The translations under genes were made by a program, and so were the position numbers. From Planococcus halocryophilus (GTDB lineage Bacteria > Bacillota > Bacilli > Bacillales_A > Planococcaceae), in assembly GCF_022489025.1 (NCBI RefSeq), contig NZ_JAKVTG010000009.1:1-64000 (forward strand): a stretch of 64,000 bases of DNA, given 5' to 3'. A model generated the notes under the pieces. That model was not told where the DNA came from and did not search any database. It was given only the letters and a program-made list of their open reading frames with translations. Below, piece after piece: positions 50,584 to 60,903 of the stretch (position 1 is its first letter; each line of letters begins with the position of its first letter).

Positions 50584-50594
50584 GAAGACAATAG

Positions 50595-50823
50595 GTAATG
50601 ACAGCGAAGAGGACTAGTAGTTTGCGTATTTTTTACAGAGAGCCGGCGGTTGGTGCAAGTCGGTAAAATGCCCAAACGAACTCACCTTGGAGTCAGTGTA
50701 TGTGAAACTAAGTAAGATACACCGTTTTCCGCGTTAAGGAGTCAAGTTGAGCGAGCAGTCGCTAATTTGGGTGGTACCGCGGGAAAATCCCGTCCCTTAT
50801 TTTTTAAGGGGCGGGATTTTTTT
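50595..50823 (+). promoter_or_regulatory. Leucine T-box riboswitch with terminator
   Basis: The T-box core TGGGTGGTACCGCGG is at 50768-50782; the stem I region contains GAACTCACC (50690 region), giving specifier CTC (Leu). A terminator stem AAATCCCGTCCCTT / AAGGGGCGGGATTT with T7 ends at 50823. Uncharged tRNA-Leu should allow read-through into leuS. Confidence 0.93.
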
Positions 50824-50843
50824 ATTTTGAGGAGGAATTGGAA

Positions 50844-53255
50844 ATGACATTCAAGCACAAACTAGTTGAGAAAAAATGGCAGAAATATTGGCAAGACAAC
50901 AAAACGTTTAAAATGGTAGACGATCCGTCTAAACCGAAATTTTATGCACTAGATATGTTCCCATATCCATCAGGGGCTGGACTTCATGTGGGTCACCCAG
51001 AAGGCTACACGGCGACTGATATTTTAAGCCGTGTTAAACGCATGCAAGGCTATAATGTTTTGCACCCAATGGGTTGGGATGCTTTTGGTCTTCCAGCAGA
51101 GCAATATGCACTGGATACAGGAAATGATCCAGCTGAATTTACGGCTAAAAACATTGAAACGTTCAAGCGCCAAATTCAAGAACTTGGATTTTCTTATGAC
51201 TGGGACCGTGAAATTAGCACGACAGATCCGTCTTATTATAAATGGACGCAATGGATTTTTATCCAATTGTATAATAAAGGACTAGCGTATGTTGATGAAG
51301 TTGCAGTTAACTGGTGCCCAGCACTTGGAACAGTTCTTGCGAACGAAGAAGTGATCGATGGCAAATCAGAACGCGGTGGTCATCCGGTTGAGCGTCGTCC
51401 AATGCGCCAATGGGTATTGCGTATCACAAATTATGCGGACCGTTTGCTTGAAGACTTGAATGATCTTGATTGGCCAGAAAGCTTGAAAGACATGCAGCGC
51501 AACTGGATCGGGAAATCAGAAGGCGCAGAATTGGAATTCCAAGTAGCGGATACGGAACATTCTTTCCGCGCGTTTACAACACGTCCAGATACAATTTTTG
51601 GTGCGACTTATGCTGTGCTTGCGCCTGAACATAAATTAGTAGCTGCGATTACAACAGCAGAACAAAAACAAGCTGTTGAAAAATACATTGACGACGTGAA
51701 AACGAAAAGTGATTTGGAACGCACAGATTTGGCGAAAGACAAATCAGGTGTTTTCACAGGCGCTTATGCAACAAACCCAGCAAGTGGCGAAAAAATGCCA
51801 GTTTGGATCGCCGATTATGTATTGGCAACTTACGGAACAGGCGCAATTATGGCAGTTCCAGCTCACGACGAGCGTGATTATGAATTTGCGAAGCAATTCG
51901 ATTTGCCTATCGTCGAAGTAGTATCAGGCGGCAATATTGAAGAAGAAGCTTATGCAGGCGATGGCGAATTGATCAATTCCGATTTCCTTAACGGGTTAAA
52001 CAAAAAAGAAGCAATTGAAAAAGCGATTGACTGGCTAGTTGATAAAAAAGTCGGCGAAAAGAAAATTACTTACCGCTTGCGCGATTGGTTGTTTAGCCGT
52101 CAGCGTTACTGGGGCGAGCCAATTCCGATCATTCATTGGGAAGATGGTACAATGACGCCTGTTGAAGAAAAAGACTTGCCGCTTATGTTGCCAGTAACAA
52201 CGGATATTAAGCCAAGCGGGACAGGCGAGTCTCCACTTGCTAATATTACCGATTGGGTAAATGTCGTTCATCCAGAAACAGGAATGAAAGGTCGTCGCGA
52301 AACCAACACGATGCCACAATGGGCAGGAAGCTGCTGGTATTACTTGCGCTTTATCGACCCAACTAATGATGAAATGTTGGCTGACCCTGAACTATTGAAA
52401 CGCTGGTTGCCAGTTGATGTGTATATCGGTGGCGCAGAGCACGCAGTACTTCACCTGCTATATGCGCGTTTCTGGCATAAAGTGCTATACGATATCGGTG
52501 TGGTTTCAACAAAAGAACCTTTCCAAAAGTTATTTAACCAGGGCATGATTTTGGGCGAAGGAAACGAGAAAATGTCGAAATCAAAAGGCAATGTCGTGAA
52601 CCCCGACCAAATTATCGAAAGCCACGGTGCAGACACATTGCGTATGTACGAAATGTTTATGGGACCACTTGAAGCATCTATCGCTTGGTCAACAAATGGT
52701 CTAGACGGTTCTCGTCGATTCCTAGACCGCATTTGGCGTTTGTTGATGGACGAAGAGCAATTGAGTGCAAAAATCACGGATTCAAACGATGGCAAACTGG
52801 AAAAAGTCTATCACCAGACTGTTAAAAAAGTAACAGACGACTTTGAAGGATTGCGTTTTAACACAGCGATTTCACAAATGATGGTCTTTATTAACGAAGG
52901 CTATAAAGTCGATTCCATTCCAAAAGAATACGTAGAAGGTTTTGTGAAACTCTTGTCTCCAATTGCACCTCACGTAGCAGAAGAGCTATGGGAGAAATTG
53001 GGTCATGAAGGATCAGTAACTTACGAAAACTGGCCACAATACGACGAATCGAAAATGATCGATGATGTAATCCAAGTAGTAGTACAAGTTAACGGCAAAG
53101 TAAAAACAAAGCTAGCGATCGCTAAAGACAGCACGAAAGAAGAACTAGAAGCAGCAGCACTTGCGGATGACAATGTTCAAAAGGCCACTGACGGTAAACA
53201 AATTCGCAAAGTAATTGTTATTCCAGGGAAATTGGTTAACATCGTAGTAGGCTAA
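50844..53255 (+). CDS. leuS: Leucyl-tRNA synthetase
   Basis: 803 residues, class I synthetase. HIGH motif as GLHVGHPEG near residue 48, CP1 editing domain in the middle ([27 protein letters not shown]), KMSKS as EKMSKSKGN near 575, anticodon-binding and C-terminal domains after. The ATG at 50844 follows GAGGAGG by 8 nt. Controlled by the leucine T-box upstream. Confidence 0.97.
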   Translation: MTFKHKLVEKKWQKYWQDNKTFKMVDDPSKPKFYALDMFPYPSGAGLHVGHPEGYTATDILSRVKRMQGYNVLHPMGWDAFGLPAEQYALDTGNDPAEFTAKNIETFKRQIQELGFSYDWDREISTTDPSYYKWTQWIFIQLYNKGLAYVDEVAVNWCPALGTVLANEEVIDGKSERGGHPVERRPMRQWVLRITNYADRLLEDLNDLDWPESLKDMQRNWIGKSEGAELEFQVADTEHSFRAFTTRPDTIFGATYAVLAPEHKLVAAITTAEQKQAVEKYIDDVKTKSDLERTDLAKDKSGVFTGAYATNPASGEKMPVWIADYVLATYGTGAIMAVPAHDERDYEFAKQFDLPIVEVVSGGNIEEEAYAGDGELINSDFLNGLNKKEAIEKAIDWLVDKKVGEKKITYRLRDWLFSRQRYWGEPIPIIHWEDGTMTPVEEKDLPLMLPVTTDIKPSGTGESPLANITDWVNVVHPETGMKGRRETNTMPQWAGSCWYYLRFIDPTNDEMLADPELLKRWLPVDVYIGGAEHAVLHLLYARFWHKVLYDIGVVSTKEPFQKLFNQGMILGEGNEKMSKSKGNVVNPDQIIESHGADTLRMYEMFMGPLEASIAWSTNGLDGSRRFLDRIWRLLMDEEQLSAKITDSNDGKLEKVYHQTVKKVTDDFEGLRFNTAISQMMVFINEGYKVDSIPKEYVEGFVKLLSPIAPHVAEELWEKLGHEGSVTYENWPQYDESKMIDDVIQVVVQVNGKVKTKLAIAKDSTKEELEAAALADDNVQKATDGKQIRKVIVIPGKLVNIVVG

Positions 53256-53311
53256 AAAAGGTAGACATGAAAATGCAAAACCTTCCGGGAGCATTTTGAA
53301 AGTAGAATAAT

Positions 53312-53352
53312 AAAAAGAGGCAGACTGGAAATTTTCCAGTCTGCCTCTTTTG
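53312..53352 (+). terminator. Terminator after leuS
   Basis: AAAAGAGGCAGACTGGAAA with exact complement and T4. Confidence 0.9.
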
Positions 53353-53599
53353 TGTTTGTAAGATAGATTAATATCTCATTTGAATCGCTTCGGCCGCTTT
53401 GGGCATGGCTTTCACAAGAAGCCAGGCAAAGAACGCCAGTCTTCTTGCTTCGCCTAGCCCGTAGACGCGCCGGTGCTGAGGTATTTGATTTAAAATTAAA
53501 GATTTTCTATATAGAAACAAACTGTGAATCAAACCAGTAGAGATTGCCACAAGCCAGCAGAAAAGAAAGCTGGTTTGCGGAATAACTATACAAAAGCTA

Positions 53600-54883
53600 T
53601 TAAGCTCTGCTCTCTACTCGGTGTTCTTTCGCAAAACGAGCTGCGCTTTGTCCGGCAACGTTGCCTGTCACTAATGCAGAAGTAATATTGTAGCCGCCCG
53701 TGTACCCGTGAATGTCTAAAATTTCACCACAGAAATACAATCCAGGTTTCTTTTTAGAAGCCATCGTTTTGGGTTCGATTTCTTTGATCGACACACCGCC
53801 TCCAGTAACAAACGCTTTTTCGATAGGTTGTGTGCCGGTAACGAACATTGTAAAGGCTGTCAGCTGCTTTGCGAATTCTCGTACTTTGTCGCTAGGCAAT
53901 TCTGCGCCTGTCAATTGAGGATCGATTTCTGCACGTCCTAGCAAGAATAGCAGCCAGCGTTCTTGAGCAAGGCTTTTCCAAACATTTTTAACCGATTTTT
54001 TTGGTTCGTCTTTCATCATTTTCATGAGCAATTGAAAAGCGGATTCGGCATTTTCATTTGGTAGTGAATTGATGCGCATTTCGACCGGTTGGCCGCCGTT
54101 TTTCTTCATTTCTTTTACGACGTATTGGCTACAGCGTAAAACTGCAGGGCCGCTCAAACCAAAATGAGTAAACAGCATATCCATTTGATGCGTGACAAGC
54201 ACTTTGCCTTTTTTGTTTAATACGGTTACAGCTGCGTCACGTAGCGCTAAACCTTGAAGTTCACGGCTAACGATAAACGGTTCTTTCGACAACAGTGGTA
54301 CTTCCGTTGGATAAAGCTCGGTCACCAAATGACCTGCTTTTTCAGCCCATGGGTAGCCATCTCCTGTAGAGCCGGTTTGTGGTACTGCTTTGCCACCAAC
54401 GGCAACGACAATCGCTTTCGCTGTATACTCTTCTCCTGTATGAAGGCGAACTCCGGTCACTTTTTCATCAGTCATTAATAATTTTTTAACGGGTGAATCG
54501 AGCATAATCGTAACATTTAACCGGTCCATTTCTTTGAACATGGCATCCGCCACATCTTGTGCACGGTTAGATACGGGGAACATGCGCCCATGATCTTCTT
54601 CTTTTAACGCGACACCAAGGCCTTCAAAGAAGGAAATAATGTCTTCGTTATTGAATACAGAAAAAGGACTGTGAAGAAAACGGCCATTCCCTGGAATATG
54701 CCTAACAATTTCGTCTAGCGGCAATCGGTTGGTTACGTTGCAACGGCCACCGCCGGAAATGATTAATTTTTTTCCTAATTTCTTTCCTTTTTCAATCAGT
54801 AACACTTTTTGGTTATTTGAAGCTGCGGCAATTGATGCCATTAAGCCGGAGGGACCCCCGCCGATGATTATAACGTCATACAT
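53600..54883 (-). CDS. ytfP: NAD(P)/FAD-dependent oxidoreductase, HI0933 family (YtfP)
   Basis: 427 residues. N-terminal dinucleotide-binding [14 protein letters not shown], the family motif [13 protein letters not shown] near residue 45, a middle beta domain, and the closing FAD motif [19 protein letters not shown]. Reaction unknown. The ATG at 54883 has only a weak purine tract upstream, but the N-terminus fits exactly. Single gene. Confidence 0.88.
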   Translation of the reverse strand: MYDVIIIGGGPSGLMASIAAASNNQKVLLIEKGKKLGKKLIISGGGRCNVTNRLPLDEIVRHIPGNGRFLHSPFSVFNNEDIISFFEGLGVALKEEDHGRMFPVSNRAQDVADAMFKEMDRLNVTIMLDSPVKKLLMTDEKVTGVRLHTGEEYTAKAIVVAVGGKAVPQTGSTGDGYPWAEKAGHLVTELYPTEVPLLSKEPFIVSRELQGLALRDAAVTVLNKKGKVLVTHQMDMLFTHFGLSGPAVLRCSQYVVKEMKKNGGQPVEMRINSLPNENAESAFQLLMKMMKDEPKKSVKNVWKSLAQERWLLFLLGRAEIDPQLTGAELPSDKVREFAKQLTAFTMFVTGTQPIEKAFVTGGGVSIKEIEPKTMASKKKPGLYFCGEILDIHGYTGGYNITSALVTGNVAGQSAARFAKEHRVESRA

Positions 54884-55011
54884 ATATTAAGAACTCGCTT
54901 TCGTTTTCTTTTTAGTATACACGATGCAGCGAAACACGTTGAGTAATTTCATCTATAGGTGTAAACTATCGTGTAGATTGCTTTTATTATGAACAAGTCA
55001 GGAAGTGTAAA

Positions 55012-56616
55012 ATGTCGTCATTAGTTAAAGGTACAGCCATCTTAACATTAGGTCTATTTTTGTCAAAAATATTGGGAGTTATTTATATCATTCCGTTTTA
55101 TAGCATGGTAGGAGAAGACAATATCGGGCTTTATCAATATGCATATATCCCGTATAACTTGATGCTGGCGCTGGCTATTTCAGGCGCTCCAATCGCTTTC
55201 TCGAAATTTACCGCTAAATACAATTCCCTCGGTGATTATGAAACGGGTAGGCGATTATTAAAGTCAGGCCTTCTGACGATGATGATTACCGGTTTTGTTT
55301 CGTTTCTCTTGCTTTATATCTTCGCAGAGCCACTTGCGCGTATTACCATCTCTGAAGATGAACGGATTTATTCGGTTGGGGATGTTACCGAAGCGATTCG
55401 TTGGGTCAGTTTTGCATTAATCGTCGTACCATTTATGAGTCTATGGAGAGGGTTTTTCCAAGGCTATAACTACATGATGCCGACTGCTGTTTCCCAATTG
55501 GTCGAGCAAATTGTTCGCATTATTTTCCTTTTAGGCGGCGCATTTGCAGTTCTTTATATTTTTGATGGTACGCCAAAAACAGCGATTCAGTTTGCGGTAT
55601 TGTCTGCGGCAATCGGAGCTCTCGGCGGAATTGTAACATTGGGTTATTTCTGGAAAAAGAAAAAGCCCGAATACAATCAGCTGCTAGCGAACTCTGTTGA
55701 ATCGTATGACGTGAAATTACGTGATATGTACAAAGAGATTGTGATTTATGCCGTACCAGTCATTTTCCTCGGTATTGCCAATCCATTGTTCCAGTTTGTC
55801 GATTTAATGACGTTTAACCGAGCGATGAGTTCTGGTGGGAATTTCTCAGAAATCGACCTTTTAGGTATTTTAAACTTAACTGCTCATAAACTTGTCATGA
55901 TCCCCGTCATGCTTGCTACTGGTTTCTCAATGGCATTGATCCCATTGATCACCAAGCATTTTACACGTAGAGAGTATTTACAAGTATCAAAAACATTAGA
56001 TCAATCAATTCAGTTATTATTGTTCTTAACATTACCTGCAGTTATTGGGATGACGATGCTTTCTGATGAGTTATACCATGTCTTTTACGAAGTAAGTGAT
56101 GTTGGATCTGAAATTTTAGCGCATTATTTACCCGTGGCAATTTTGTTTTCTGCTTTTCCAGTCACAGCTTCTATTTTACAAGGTATCAACAAACAAAAAT
56201 GGATCATCATCAACTTGTCGACAGGTCTATTATTAAAAGCTCTGTTAAATACACCGTTGATCGAACGTTTTGAAACAGACGGTGCTATAGCAGCAACGAT
56301 TATTGGTTATATAGCAGCTATTGGGATGAACATGATTGTAATCGTTAAAACAATGAATTACCATTCGCAAATGGTCACAAGACGCGTGATGTTAATTGTT
56401 ATTTTGAACTTGATTATGGCAGGTGCGGTTTACGTGTCGATGTCAGGAATCGATTTGTTTATCAGCATGGACAATAAATTCTTATCCATGATTCGTATCA
56501 TTTTAATCGGTGGTGTTGGCGCAGTTGTTTATGGTTATCTCGGCTTAAAAACAGGCTTAGCACAAAAGTTGATGGGCTCAAAAATAACAAAAATCTCACG
56601 GAAATTAGGCTTTTAG
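55012..56616 (+). CDS. Lipid II flippase-like MOP-family exporter (YtgP/MurJ type)
   Basis: 534 residues, about 14 membrane helices, polysaccharide-synthesis/MurJ fold. Characteristic segments: KGTAILTLGLFLSKILGVIY at the start, GLYQYAYIPYNL, and PFMSLWRGFFQGYN near residue 145. B. subtilis YtgP can act as the lipid II flippase; SpoVB-type paralogues are an alternative. GGAAGTG precedes the ATG. Followed 10 bp later by a pseudouridine synthase gene. Confidence 0.85.
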   Translation: MSSLVKGTAILTLGLFLSKILGVIYIIPFYSMVGEDNIGLYQYAYIPYNLMLALAISGAPIAFSKFTAKYNSLGDYETGRRLLKSGLLTMMITGFVSFLLLYIFAEPLARITISEDERIYSVGDVTEAIRWVSFALIVVPFMSLWRGFFQGYNYMMPTAVSQLVEQIVRIIFLLGGAFAVLYIFDGTPKTAIQFAVLSAAIGALGGIVTLGYFWKKKKPEYNQLLANSVESYDVKLRDMYKEIVIYAVPVIFLGIANPLFQFVDLMTFNRAMSSGGNFSEIDLLGILNLTAHKLVMIPVMLATGFSMALIPLITKHFTRREYLQVSKTLDQSIQLLLFLTLPAVIGMTMLSDELYHVFYEVSDVGSEILAHYLPVAILFSAFPVTASILQGINKQKWIIINLSTGLLLKALLNTPLIERFETDGAIAATIIGYIAAIGMNMIVIVKTMNYHSQMVTRRVMLIVILNLIMAGAVYVSMSGIDLFISMDNKFLSMIRIILIGGVGAVVYGYLGLKTGLAQKLMGSKITKISRKLGF

Positions 56617-56626
56617 GAGTGACACA

Positions 56627-57340
56627 ATGCGTTTAGATAAATACCTTTCGAATATGGGCTATGGCTCTAGAAAAGAAGTTAAAGTTCTGTTGAAGTCAAA
56701 AGCAGTTGAAGTAAACGGTGAAATCGTTCGCGACCCAAAAGTGCATGTCAAAGAGCATACCGATCACATTTCGGTCGGTGGAGAAGCTGTTATTTATACA
56801 GAATTTATTTATTTGCTCATGAATAAACCTCAAGGTGTGATTTCGGCAACGGAAGATAAGTACGATAAAACAGTCATCGATTTGCTGGCTGAAGATGAGC
56901 AGCATTTCGAGCCGTTTCCTGTAGGGCGACTAGACAAGGACACGGAAGGGTTTTTACTATTAACAAATGACGGCAAGTTAGCACATGAATTGCTATCGCC
57001 TAAAAAGCATGTGGATAAAACATATTTTGCACATGTTGAAGGGGTAGTGACGGAAGAAGATGCAGAAGCATTTAAAAATGGTGTTACGCTTGATGATGGT
57101 TATGAGACAAAGCCTGCAAGTTTAAACATCTTGGAAAGTGCTGCTCTGTCTAAAATTGAATTGACGATTACAGAGGGGAAATTTCATCAAGTTAAACGGA
57201 TGTTCGAAAGTGTCGGCAAAAGCGTTATCTACTTGAAACGTTTGTCGATGGGACCGTTAAGTCTTGATCCAGAATTAGAACTTGGTGAATATCGTCATTT
57301 AACAGAAGAAGAACTTACTAGCTTAAAAGATAGAAAATGA
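56627..57340 (+). CDS. rRNA pseudouridine synthase (RsuA family)
   Basis: 237 residues. S4 RNA-binding domain (1-55: MRLDKYLSNMGYGSRKEVK) and catalytic domain with Asp in PVGRLDKDTEGFLLLTNDG. It most probably makes pseudouridine 516 in 16S rRNA. TTAGGAGTG before the ATG, 10 bp after the flippase gene, so likely one transcript. Its stop lies in a hairpin that acts as terminator. Confidence 0.88.
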   Translation: MRLDKYLSNMGYGSRKEVKVLLKSKAVEVNGEIVRDPKVHVKEHTDHISVGGEAVIYTEFIYLLMNKPQGVISATEDKYDKTVIDLLAEDEQHFEPFPVGRLDKDTEGFLLLTNDGKLAHELLSPKKHVDKTYFAHVEGVVTEEDAEAFKNGVTLDDGYETKPASLNILESAALSKIELTITEGKFHQVKRMFESVGKSVIYLKRLSMGPLSLDPELELGEYRHLTEEELTSLKDRK

Positions 57341-57362
57341 CCGCATAGTTGCGGTCATTTTC
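57333..57362 (+). terminator. Terminator at the rsuA-like stop
   Basis: GAAAATGACCGC / GCGGTCATTTTC with loop ATAGTT; includes the stop codon of the gene. Confidence 0.85.
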
Positions 57363-57444
57363 TATTGGCTACAAATCGCTCCGTTCGTTATCCTTGCGGT
57401 AAGCTTCGGAAAACCATGATTAAAGAGATATTTCTCGACTATCT

Positions 57445-57488
57445 AAACAAAGAAAATGACCGCATAACTGCGGTCATTTTCTTTGTTT
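57445..57488. terminator. Second copy of the same terminator stem
   Basis: AAACAAAGAAAATGACCGC and exact complement with loop ATAACT (19-bp stem). The core repeats the terminator at 57333. It sits just beyond the stop of the convergent ytzE gene and can serve both strands. Confidence 0.85.
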
Positions 57489-57498
57489 AGGAAATCTG

Positions 57499-57720
57499 TT
57501 AGGACGTCATTTTCACTTTACGGTGCGTCGTTGTCCATTTGCCTCGAGTTGGGCTGGTTACCAAGTCGTTAAAGGCTAACACATTCAAATCTCTTTGAAT
57601 GGTGCGAGGAGTGATGCCGAATTCGTCGACAAGATCTTGCGTCGTTACAGTCCCATTCTCGAGAATGTACTTATACATATCTTTAATTCGAATGAGCATT
57701 CGATCGGTTGTGGGTTTCAT
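57499..57720 (-). CDS. ytzE: Small DeoR-type helix-turn-helix regulator (YtzE)
   Basis: 73 residues: little more than a DeoR-like winged helix (MLIRIKDMYKYILENGTVTT, then LVDEFGITPRTIQRDLNVL). No sugar-binding domain. Probably a DNA-binding regulator; target unknown. AAGGAGTGGT before the ATG at 57720. Confidence 0.88.
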   Translation of the reverse strand: MKPTTDRMLIRIKDMYKYILENGTVTTQDLVDEFGITPRTIQRDLNVLAFNDLVTSPTRGKWTTTHRKVKMTS

Positions 57721-58015
57721 AATAGAACCACTCCTTCATCTTTTTTCCCATTGGCAAAGACTAGCGGACGATGTGCTGAGGTTATACAGCAAGTATAATT
57801 GATGCCAAAGACAGCCCCTTTTCCTAAAAGATATGTCAATCTAACTAATCTGACAATTTGATTATACCGGATAAACATCTCGAATTCTAGGATTTTAGCT
57901 GAATTTACAAAAAATTTACGATGGAAAGACAGAATTTTTTATGTGAATTAACGACAAAATCTTTAATTTCCTGAAAAAAGGTGTACAATAGCCATAACAA
58001 AAGGGAGTGTGAAAC

Positions 58016-59389
58016 ATGGATTGGCAGTTAGAAGCTACAAAACGCAAAGAAAAAATACTGAGCGAATTGCAAGAGTTACTAGCGATTCCCAGTGTACTAA
58101 GTAATGAAACCACGCCAATAGCTCCTTTTGGGAAAGAAGTTAAACAGGCATTGGATTGGTTTTTGGAAAAAGGAAGAACAGAAGGATATACGGTGAAAAA
58201 TGTTGGAGATGTCGCAGGACATCTGGAAATTGGGCAAGGCGAGGAATTGCTTGGGATTTTAGGACATGTCGACGTTGTGCCGGTTGGTGAGGGTTGGACA
58301 ACAGCTCCGTTTGGTGGAGAAATTCATAATGGGCGACTTTACGGTCGTGGCGCCATTGACGATAAAGGGCCAACAATTGCTGCATGGGCTGCATTAAACA
58401 TACTAAAGGATGCGGGTGTGGAGTTTACAAAGCGCGTGCGTTTAATTATCGGTACAGATGAAGAAAGCGATTTCCGCTGTATGGAACGTTATTTTCAAAC
58501 AGAAGAAATGCCAGCTGTAGCCTTTACTCCAGACGCCGATTTTCCGATCATCAATGCAGAAAAAGGAATCGCATCTTTAGTTTTCTCAACGTTTTCAATG
58601 CACGAAGATGCGATTTTAGAATCATTTATTGCCGGACATCGTACCAATATGGTACCTGACAAAGCAACGGCTATTTTAAATGGCCAATTAGCGGAATGGC
58701 AAGAAGATTTTAAGGTGTTTTGCAAAAAACATGACGTTACAGGTAAAGTCGAACAGCATAACGGTTCAACAGAATTAACGTTAAATGGGAAATCTGCTCA
58801 CGCCATGGAGCCAGAAGATGGTATAAATGCCGGGGTGCTACTAGCTGTATTTTTGAAAGATCGTTTAGAAGGCGATGGCCAAAAGTTTGTTGAATTTGTG
58901 GCGGACACGTTTTATAAAGATTCTCGTGGACGTAAGCTTGGGTTGGATTTTACGGATGAACAATCTGGAGATACAACGTTTAACGCCGGAATTATTCGGT
59001 TTGAAAAAAAGAAAACCGCTATGATTACAGTAAGTATGCGATACTCGATTAGCTATCCATTTAAAGAAAAAATCGATGCCTATCAGTTGAAGGATTTCGT
59101 ACTGGACATTGCGTCCAATTCTCCTCCTCATTATGTGGACGAAAACGATCCGTTCATTAAAACGCTACAAAGCGCATATGAAAAGCAAACGGGTGAAAAA
59201 GCAAATCTAATCGCCATTGGCGGAGGCACTTATGCGCGCGTACTAGACAAAGGTGTAGCTTTTGGGATGCTGTTTCCTGGCGAACCCGATGTTGCTCACC
59301 AGGCGGATGAATTTGTCGACATCGACAATTTAATAAAAGCGACTGCCATTTACGCAGAAGCAATTTATCAATTAGCTTGTAAAAAATGA
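58016..59389 (+). CDS. pepV: Dipeptidase PepV-type (M20 family)
   Basis: 457 residues. Two-zinc M20 peptidase: LLGILGHVDVVPVGEGW (His and Asp), YGRGAIDDKGP (bridging Asp), TDEESDFRCMERY (catalytic and metal Glu), PDADFPI, and His in the C-terminal part (VAHQADEFV). AAAGGGAGTGTG before the ATG. Next to dat, as in B. subtilis (ytjP-dat neighbourhood), so both may share a transcript. Confidence 0.92.
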   Translation: MDWQLEATKRKEKILSELQELLAIPSVLSNETTPIAPFGKEVKQALDWFLEKGRTEGYTVKNVGDVAGHLEIGQGEELLGILGHVDVVPVGEGWTTAPFGGEIHNGRLYGRGAIDDKGPTIAAWAALNILKDAGVEFTKRVRLIIGTDEESDFRCMERYFQTEEMPAVAFTPDADFPIINAEKGIASLVFSTFSMHEDAILESFIAGHRTNMVPDKATAILNGQLAEWQEDFKVFCKKHDVTGKVEQHNGSTELTLNGKSAHAMEPEDGINAGVLLAVFLKDRLEGDGQKFVEFVADTFYKDSRGRKLGLDFTDEQSGDTTFNAGIIRFEKKKTAMITVSMRYSISYPFKEKIDAYQLKDFVLDIASNSPPHYVDENDPFIKTLQSAYEKQTGEKANLIAIGGGTYARVLDKGVAFGMLFPGEPDVAHQADEFVDIDNLIKATAIYAEAIYQLACKK

Positions 59390-59406
59390 GGAAAGAAGGA
59401 ATGGAT

Positions 59407-60255
59407 ATGGATTTGATATTGCACAATGGAGAATTTATTCGTGAAGAAGATTTAGTAATTTCGAGAGAAGATCGTGGTTATCAGTTTGGTGACGGAATTT
59501 ATGAGGTAATTCGTGTATACGATGGCAATTTGTTTACGACTCAAGAACATATCGACCGTTTTTACAACAGTGCTGACAAAATCAAAATTGTCATCCCTTT
59601 TACAAAAGATGTTTTCCATAAAATGATCTACGATTTTGTTGAAGTGAACAATATTGAGACTGGCCAAGTATACGTGCAAGTTACACGAGGTGCTGCAGAG
59701 CGCCAACATCAATTCCCGACACAAGCTACGCCAGTGATTATCGGCAATACAAAATCAGTTGAACGTCCTGTTGCAAGCTTGAACTCAGGCGTTACGGCTA
59801 AATTTATCGAAGATATCCGGTGGTTGCGTTGCGACATTAAAAGCTTGAATTTACTTGGCAACGTATTAGCGAAACAAGAAGCATATGAAGAAGGGTTTTT
59901 CGAAGCGATCTTGCACAGAGGTGAAACTGTGACAGAAGGTTGTTCGTCGAATATGTACGGTATTAAAAATGGCACTCTTTATACTCATCCTGCAAACAAC
60001 CTTATTTTAAATGGAATTACAAGACGAGTGATTCTTGAGTTGTGTGAAGAATTGGGAATACCAGTAGTAGAAACTCCATTTACAAAAACGGAAGCACTTG
60101 AAATGGATGAATTCATCATGTCCTCAACGACTACAGAAGTGATGCCAGTTGTTGCGATTGGTGATCAAAAAATCGGTCAAGGTGTTCCTGGAGAATTGAC
60201 GCGTAAATTACAAACTGCATTTGAAGCACGCATTCAAGTTGGCGTTAAATCATAA
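59407..60255 (+). CDS. dat: D-amino-acid (D-alanine) aminotransferase
   Basis: 282 residues, same length as the B. subtilis enzyme as I recall. PLP fold type IV: EDRGYQFGDGIYEVIRVY, the PLP Lys in DIKSLNLLGNV (near residue 145), TEGCSSNMYGI and MSSTTTEVMPV. It interconverts D-Ala and D-Glu for the cell wall. The ATG at 59407 is seven bases after AAGAAGGA; two earlier in-frame starts are too close or unsupported. 17 bp after pepV. Confidence 0.93.
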   Translation: MDLILHNGEFIREEDLVISREDRGYQFGDGIYEVIRVYDGNLFTTQEHIDRFYNSADKIKIVIPFTKDVFHKMIYDFVEVNNIETGQVYVQVTRGAAERQHQFPTQATPVIIGNTKSVERPVASLNSGVTAKFIEDIRWLRCDIKSLNLLGNVLAKQEAYEEGFFEAILHRGETVTEGCSSNMYGIKNGTLYTHPANNLILNGITRRVILELCEELGIPVVETPFTKTEALEMDEFIMSSTTTEVMPVVAIGDQKIGQGVPGELTRKLQTAFEARIQVGVKS

Positions 60256-60265
60256 ATTTAAAATA

Positions 60266-60297
60266 AAAGTGATTGGCTCCGGCCAATCACTATTTTT
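60266..60297 (+). terminator. Terminator after dat
   Basis: AGTGATTGGC, loop TCCG, GCCAATCACT, then ATTTTTTT. Confidence 0.9.
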
Positions 60298-60326
60298 TTG
60301 CGCTTATTTGCATGGTAAACTAGAAT
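60298..60326 (+). promoter_or_regulatory. Probable thpR promoter
   Basis: TTGCGC (60298-60303), 17-bp spacer, TAGAAT (60321-60326), directly after the dat terminator. Confidence 0.55.
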
Positions 60327-60339
60327 AAGGTGATGCTAA

Positions 60340-60903
60340 ATGAAACCACATTATTTTATTGGGATAGAAATACCAAAAGACATAGCCGAAACCTTGGCCG
60401 CAGAAAGAGAAAGTTGGCAATTGAAAAGTCACAAAAGGCTAACGCCAGCGCAAGATATGCACATTACTTTATTGTTTATCGGCGAAGACGTGTATGGTGA
60501 AATCAACGAGGTTGAGAAATTGCTGGGAACCATTAAGCAACAAGCTTTTACTTTAAATATTGATGACATCAAAACTTTTGGGAATCCAACGACACCTCGT
60601 ATTATTTATGCTTCTTTTGAAACGAGTCGGGAATTGGCCGAGTTGCAACAGCAAGTACATAAATCCATGGAATCTTTACAAATCAAACCGGATCCAAAGA
60701 ATTTTGTGCCACATATCACGTTGGCAAGCAGATGGGCAGGGGGAGAACCAACTGAACGTCAATTTGCAATCGCTAATATGCGATTCGGTGTAACGGAGTT
60801 TTCATTGTTCCGAATTGCACCGAAAGAAACACCACGTTATCAAAAAATCGCAAATTATACTTTAGAAAATGCATCTACTACATCCAAAGGCGAGTGTTTA
60901 TGA
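60340..60903 (+). CDS. thpR: RNA 2',3'-cyclic phosphodiesterase (LigT/2H family)
   Basis: 187 residues with the two HxT(L) motifs of the 2H superfamily: DMHITLLFIG near residue 45 and VPHITLAS near 127. It opens 2',3'-cyclic phosphates at RNA ends. AGGTGATG before the ATG. The stop overlaps the start of the lipid kinase gene (ATGA). Confidence 0.88.
   Translation: MKPHYFIGIEIPKDIAETLAAERESWQLKSHKRLTPAQDMHITLLFIGEDVYGEINEVEKLLGTIKQQAFTLNIDDIKTFGNPTTPRIIYASFETSRELAELQQQVHKSMESLQIKPDPKNFVPHITLASRWAGGEPTERQFAIANMRFGVTEFSLFRIAPKETPRYQKIANYTLENASTTSKGECL

Noticed and set aside
53368-53550. 60-codon minus-strand open frame after leuS
   Set aside because: GTG start without any ribosome binding site; the frame lies in a GC-rich patch where open frames arise easily.
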